Of a stretch of DNA of 64,000 nucleotides, positions 61,401-64,000 are shown one piece after another. A model generated the notes under the pieces. The model worked only from the letters and a program-made list of their open reading frames with translations, was not told where the DNA came from and made no database searches. Position 1 is the first letter of the stretch. Each line of letters opens with the position of its first letter. Made by a program: the position numbers and the translations under genes. The stretch comes from Nocardiopsis gilva YIM 90087 (GTDB lineage: Bacteria > Actinomycetota > Actinomycetes > Streptosporangiales > Streptosporangiaceae), in contig NZ_CP022753.1 of NCBI RefSeq assembly GCF_002263495.1, positions 5,208,001 through 5,272,000 on the forward strand, given 5' to 3'.

Positions 61401-64000
61401 CCCGGCCAGGCGCCGCTCCAGGTCGCTGCCGCCACCGGCCGCGGCGTCGGCCTGGACCGTGCGCCGCGCGGGGGTGCGCACCATGCCGCGCAGCACCGCC
61501 GGGAGCTCGTCGGTCCGGGCGCGCAGCGCCACCAGGTCCAGCTTGATCGGGGCGACCGTCGCCGCTCCGGAGGCCAGAGCGGTGTCGAACATCGCGAGGC
61601 CTTCGTCGGCGGTGTGGGCGGGCATCCCGAGTCGGCTCATGCGTTCGAGGTCGGCGTCGGCCAGCTCGCCGCCGAGGCCGGTGTTGACCGCCCACATGCC
61701 GAACGCCATCGCCGTGGCCGGGAGCCCTTCGGCGTGCCGTCGGGCGGCGAGGGCGTCCAGGAAGGTGTTGGCGGCGGCGTAGTTCGACTGTCCCGCCCCC
61801 ACGACCAGGCCGGACGAGGAGGAGAAGAGGACGAACGCCGTCAGGTCGCGGTCGCGGGTCAGCTCGTGCAGGTGCCAGGCGGCGTCGGCCTTGGGGCGCA
61901 GCACCGCGTCGAACCGCTCCGGGGTCTGCGCGCCGACCAGGCCGTTGTCCGCGACGGCGGCGGCATGCACGACACCGGTGAGCGGGTGCTCGGCCGGGAT
62001 GCCGTTCAGCAGCGCGGCCAGCGCGTCCCGGTCGGTCACGTCGCAGGCGGCGATGGTGACCTCGGCGCCCAGCCCGGCCAGCTCCTCCTTCAGCTCGGCC
62101 GCGCCCGGGGCATCCATACCCCGGCGGCTGGTCAGCAGCAGGTGGCGCACGCCGTGCTCGGTCACCAGGTGCGTGGCGACCAGGGCGCCCAGGCCGCTGG
62201 TGCCGCCGGTGACCAGGACAGTTCCGGTGCTGTTCCAGACCGGTGCGGTGTCCGTACCGGGCACCCGCACCTTGGTCAGGCGCGGGACGCTCGCGGCACC
62301 GGCGCGCACCGCGGCTTCGGGCTCTCCCGAGGCCACGACCGCGGGGAGCGCGGCAGCGGATTCGGCCGCGCCGTCCAGGTCGACCAGGGCGAACCGGCCC
62401 GGGTTCTCCTCGGCCACGGCCCGCACCAGGCTCCACACCGGAGCGGTCGCGAGGTCGGGCGTCTCGCCGTCGAGGATCGCGGCGTCGCGGGTCACGACGA
62501 CCAGGCGCGCGGCCGACAGACGGTCGTCGGCCAGCCAGGCCTGGACCGTGGCCAGCACGTCGTTGATGGCCGAGCGGACGCCAGCGGGAACGTTCTCGCC
62601 CTCCGGTGCGGTCACCGGCAGCAGCACGGTGCTCGGCACCGGGGTGCCCGCGTCGAGCGCCGCACCGAGGGCGGTGAGGTCCGAGTGGGCCGGAACAGAG
62701 TTCGGGAGAGCGAGTCGGTTGTCGCCGAGCACCGACGCGAGGTCGAACGAGTGAGCGGAGTCGTCGACGCCGACCGCCGAAGGCTGCTCCGCGTCGGCGG
62801 CGCAGCCGAACGAGGAGGCCGAGCGCGGAGACAGCACTGCCCAGGTCGACGTATCGACGGTGTCCTGGCCCAGAGGCAGCGGGTTCCACTCCACGTGGAA
62901 GACGGTGTCGGCGGTGCCGCCGCTCGCCGCGCTGATCTGGTCGGCCGAGACGGGCCGGGAGACCAGGTTGGTCACCGAGAGCACCGGCTGTCCGGACTCG
63001 TCGGCCACGTCCAGCGCCGAGACCTCGTCCCCGCGCACACGGCGCAGCCGGACACGGACGGACGAGGCGCCGGAGGCGAACAGCGACACCCCGTTCCAGG
63101 AGAACGGGAGCAGCGTCTCGCCGCCCGTCTCGTCCTGCAGCAGGTCGGCGTGCATCGCGGCGTCCAGCAGGGCCGGGTGCAGGCCGAACCGGGCGGCCTC
63201 GACCCGCGCCTCTTCGGGCAGCGCGACCTCGGCGAAGACCTCGTCGCCGCGTCGCCAGGCTCGGCGCAGGCCCTGGAACATCGGGCCGTAGCCGTAGCCC
63301 CGCTCGATCAGGCCCTCGTAGGCGCCTTCGACGTTGACTTCAGTGGCGCCGGAGGGCGGCCAGGCCGTGAGGTCGAAGTCCGGGGCGGGCGCCGGGGTGG
63401 CGGCGAGCGCGCCGGTGGCGTGCCGCGTCCAGGCGTCCTCGGTCGTGTCGCTCTCGGCACGGGAGTAGATGTTGACCGTGCGGGTGCCCGACGCGTCGGG
63501 GCCCCCGACGACCACCTGGAGCGCGACACCGCCGCGCTCGGGCAGGACCAGCGGCGCCTCCAGGGTCAGTTCCTCCAACACGCCGCAGCCGACGTGGTCC
63601 CCGGCGCGGATCGCCAGCTCCACGAACCCGGTGCCGGGCAGCAGGACCGAGCCGAGGATGTCGTGGTCAGGCAGCCAGGGCTGGGTGTCGGCGGAAAGGC
63701 GGCCGGTCAGCACCACGGCGTCGGAGCCGGGCGAGGCGACCACGGCGCTCAGCATCGGGTGCCGCGCCGACTCCAGTCCGGCGAATCCGAGGTCACCGCC
63801 TGCGGCACCGCCCGCGTCCAACCAGTAGCGGCGCTTCTGGAAGGCGTAGGTGGGCAGGTCGACGTGGCTCTTGCGGTGGCCCGCGAAGAAGGCGGCCCAG
63901 TCGACCTCGACGCCGCGTGTGTGGACCGCGCCGATCCGGGTGACCAGCTCGCGCTCCTCGCCGCGGTCCTTGCGCAGGAGGGGGAGGAAGGCGATATCGG
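55440..64000 (-). CDS. type I modular polyketide synthase (5' end beyond window), two modules visible
   Basis: At least 2852 residues; the frame is open to the window edge. Domains by window position, in translation order: end of AT (64000-63820), DH (63760-62880; [10 protein letters not shown] and LLDAAMH intact), KR (62240-61650), ACP (61400-61160, GFDSL), KS (61090-59830; Cys codon at 60576-60578), AT (59500-58480; GHSIGE, and HAFH at 58891, malonyl type), DH (58390-57480), KR (56870-56290), ACP (56000-55780, GLDSL) and a C-terminal docking domain (VDDLVRAAL). Both KRs read x-D-N where B-type enzymes have LDD (VADNG, VMDNA) and lack the A-type Trp, so stereotype is unclear. The second DH has Ser where Gln/His is usual (LLDAALSA). 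Each module should form a double bond. Docks to the next PKS. Confidence 0.93.
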   Translation of the reverse strand, partial: DIAFLPLLRKDRGEERELVTRIGAVHTRGVEVDWAAFFAGHRKSHVDLPTYAFQKRRYWLDAGGAAGGDLGFAGLESARHPMLSAVVASPGSDAVVLTGRLSADTQPWLPDHDILGSVLLPGTGFVELAIRAGDHVGCGVLEELTLEAPLVLPERGGVALQVVVGGPDASGTRTVNIYSRAESDTTEDAWTRHATGALAATPAPAPDFDLTAWPPSGATEVNVEGAYEGLIERGYGYGPMFQGLRRAWRRGDEVFAEVALPEEARVEAARFGLHPALLDAAMHADLLQDETGGETLLPFSWNGVSLFASGASSVRVRLRRVRGDEVSALDVADESGQPVLSVTNLVSRPVSADQISAASGGTADTVFHVEWNPLPLGQDTVDTSTWAVLSPRSASSFGCAADAEQPSAVGVDDSAHSFDLASVLGDNRLALPNSVPAHSDLTALGAALDAGTPVPSTVLLPVTAPEGENVPAGVRSAINDVLATVQAWLADDRLSAARLVVVTRDAAILDGETPDLATAPVWSLVRAVAEENPGRFALVDLDGAAESAAALPAVVASGEPEAAVRAGAASVPRLTKVRVPGTDTAPVWNSTGTVLVTGGTSGLGALVATHLVTEHGVRHLLLTSRRGMDAPGAAELKEELAGLGAEVTIAACDVTDRDALAALLNGIPAEHPLTGVVHAAAVADNGLVGAQTPERFDAVLRPKADAAWHLHELTRDRDLTAFVLFSSSSGLVVGAGQSNYAAANTFLDALAARRHAEGLPATAMAFGMWAVNTGLGGELADADLERMSRLGMPAHTADEGLAMFDTALASGAATVAPIKLDLVALRARTDELPAVLRGMVRTPARRTVQADAAAGGGSDLERRLAGLSEAERDRALLELVRANVASVLGHASADDIGPDRAFKELGFDSLAAVELRNLLNSATGLRLPATLVFDYPTSAAAADYIKSRLSGTESKTTAPAAVATVSGDDPIAIVAISCRFPGGVRSAEELWDLVAEGRDAISSFPEDRGWNGDALYDPEPGLPGRTYTLEGGFLYDAAEFDPEFFGIMPREALAMDPQQRLLLQASWEAFERAGIDPTTMRGSRTGVYAGVMYHDYGTRLQDVPEDLTGYLGNGSAGSIASGRVAYTLGLEGPAVTVDTACSSSLVALHMAVQALRSGEVSMALAGGVTVMPTPDIFVDFSQQRGLAPDGRCKAFAGAADGTGWSEGVGLLLVERLSDAEKNGHPVLAVVRGSAINQDGASNGLTAPNGPSQQRVIQQALASSGLTTADIDLVEGHGTGTRLGDPIEAQALLATYGQDRPEDHPLWLGSIKSNIGHAQAASGVSGVIKMAMAIRNGQMPKTLHVDEPSPQVDWSNGNVKLLNEAQEWADAGRPRRGAVSSFGLSGTNAHVIIEQAPDGATATPASAEPQDSEEVRLPLVPLVVSAKTRKALPGQADRLHAHLAGNPEQSLVDTGYSLATTRASLDHRAVVLAGDRDAALRGLAAVAEGAESPDIVTGSTRSGGQTAFLFSGQGAQRLGMGRELYAAFPVFAKAFDAVVAGLDEHLERPLKEIVWAEDGSDDAELLNQTAYTQAGLFAVEVALFRLVEAWGITPDLLVGHSIGELAAAHVAGVLSLENACALVAARARLMQALPEGGAMVAIQATEDEVAPALSGLEAKVSIAAINGPTSVVISGEEAEVLRIAEDLQGKGRKTSRLTVSHAFHSPLMEPMLEEFRAVAEGLTFGSPDIRVVSNVTGGDIPAEELASAEYWVRHVREAVRFADGIRFLNGEGVTRFLELGPDGVLAAMAQGCLDDADGDTLVTPVLRKGRNEATALLTALARLHVSGAPVDWTAYFAGTGARRTELPTYAFETRRYWLDAPKTVGNAAGLGQIAADHPLLSAVMVSPEGGGVTLTGRLSRETHPWLVDHDVLGTVLLPGTGYVELAMRAGEEVGCEVVEELTIEALMPIPETGGVAVQVVVGEREGDGRRSLNIYSRVEDAPGHVEWTRHVSGVLSDEEKPHVTPESFDVGYAEWPPSGAEVIDISNVYDYLTSQGYHYGPMFRGLKAVWQRGKEIFAEVALPEDAAEAAAAYRVHPSLLDAALSATDFLDGRKPEDVGASQLPFAWTGVSLHSGGASRMRVRINWVGSDAKVGSDAVKLELSDLMGAPVATVESLVVRAVTPDRVAAAAAASTGTRERESMWRVGWTQHALGPASDATIGEWAILGRGKSALGEADLGTRVPVYKRLGALGSALLEGEPVPEVVLYDCPAPADGDLPAGVRTVTDDLLQVVQGWLADERYADSKLMVVTRGAVAMDDEEIDLAQAPVWGFVRSVQQENPGRIILVDLDGTDTALRQLAPIAALEQPEVAVRGGEVRVARLTKVSAHEDENPPAWDATGTVLVTGGTSGLGALVAKHLASVHGVRHLLLTSRRGPDAPGAAELTEELAELGAEATIAACDAADRDTLAALLDGIPDEHPLRGVVHAAGVMDNALIGSLTPEQMERVLRPKVDGAWNLHELTQDRDLEVFVLFSSVSGLVMGAGQANYGAANRFVDALAWHRRRAGLPATSLPFALWTTVTGLGGGTGVDAEAEEQRMAGMGLPPLSSAEGLVLFDEALSLHEAVLVPLRVDATALAAASADFPLLSDVKRASARTPVRRSGGGAKQSKGAAASAPSEKSLEQRLAGQSGEERERVLLDLVRTHVAAVRHDDPDAIEVDKGFTELGLDSLAAIELRNRLQTATGLRLPATLMFDYPTPVDLARFLLEELLPGLADAPAADSAEAPAPAEASAPGSATSDDAIRQRLASIPIERMRETGLLDELLKLAAPDGNGATAATAEEDGASASGGATGDEIKNMGVDDLVRAALKADGAN
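63541..63668. repeat. near-identical DH segment, copy in the multi-module PKS
   Basis: Partner of 52421-52548. The corresponding DH of the intervening module (about 58140-58280) is clearly more diverged. Confidence 0.85.

Overview
The window is a 64 kb stretch of very GC-rich chromosome from a mycelial-type actinomycete (Streptomyces/Nocardiopsis-like). The evidence is strong GC bias with frequent GTG starts, NucS mismatch repair, a FilP/Scy-type DivIVA-domain coiled-coil protein, an actinobacterial Rho with a large Arg/Gly/Asp-rich insert, a PKS-type LuxR (LAL) regulator carrying a TTA codon, and modular type I polyketide synthases. From position 1 to about 40.5 kb the gene order resembles a conserved actinobacterial core region (from memory, the Streptomyces coelicolor SCO5350-SCO5398 neighbourhood). 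From about 42 kb to the right end it is a specialised-metabolite gene cluster.

Core region. 1-2.2 kb: 3' end of methylmalonyl-CoA epimerase and the coiled-coil protein. 2.3-4.5 kb: acetate/cation symporter with its DUF485 partner. 4.7-8.6 kb: a leftward operon of 3-hydroxyacyl-CoA dehydrogenase, GMC oxidoreductase, small zinc-site protein and alpha/beta hydrolase. 8.8-11.2 kb: a luciferase-like monooxygenase, an SCO5389-family protein and NucS, with a Zur-box-like palindrome between the last two. 11.2-15.4 kb: secreted proteins (TNT-domain protein, unknown Cys/Trp-rich protein, M28 peptidase) and a small membrane protein. 15.8-17.4 kb: cobalamin adenosyltransferase, thiamine-binding-type protein and DUF2550. 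17.4-25.4 kb: the complete ATP synthase operon (atpI, an atpZ-like gene, atpBEFHAGDC), transcribed leftward. 25.5-40.3 kb, also leftward: wecA-type transferase, tsaC, prmC, prfA, rpmE, rho, thrB, thrC, hom, lysA, an ArgS-like protein without catalytic motifs, and a single-domain response regulator. A tRNA-Arg(CCG) lies at 40.43 kb.

Accessory region. Beyond the tRNA come about 1.1 kb of gene-free, AT-richer DNA, an orphan ABC ATPase with three altered catalytic motifs, a large LAL regulator, another gene-free kilobase, and then, all leftward, PKS -> PKS -> acyl-CoA carboxylase beta -> epsilon -> type II thioesterase. The right-hand PKS gene runs off the window. Three PKS modules are visible. 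All have ketoreductase and dehydratase domains, and the two with a readable acyltransferase carry malonyl-type motifs, so they should build a run of conjugated double bonds (a polyene stretch). The beta carboxylase has Ile at the position linked to acetyl-CoA acceptance, consistent with local malonyl-CoA supply. The last visible PKS ends in a docking domain with no thioesterase, so the chain must pass to another PKS outside the window.

Structural features include two dispersed palindromes with conserved ends and compensated inner stems, placed just downstream of hom and of a PKS gene, and several strong intergenic hairpins. Start codons were chosen by eye from Shine-Dalgarno spacing and family alignment, and several could shift.
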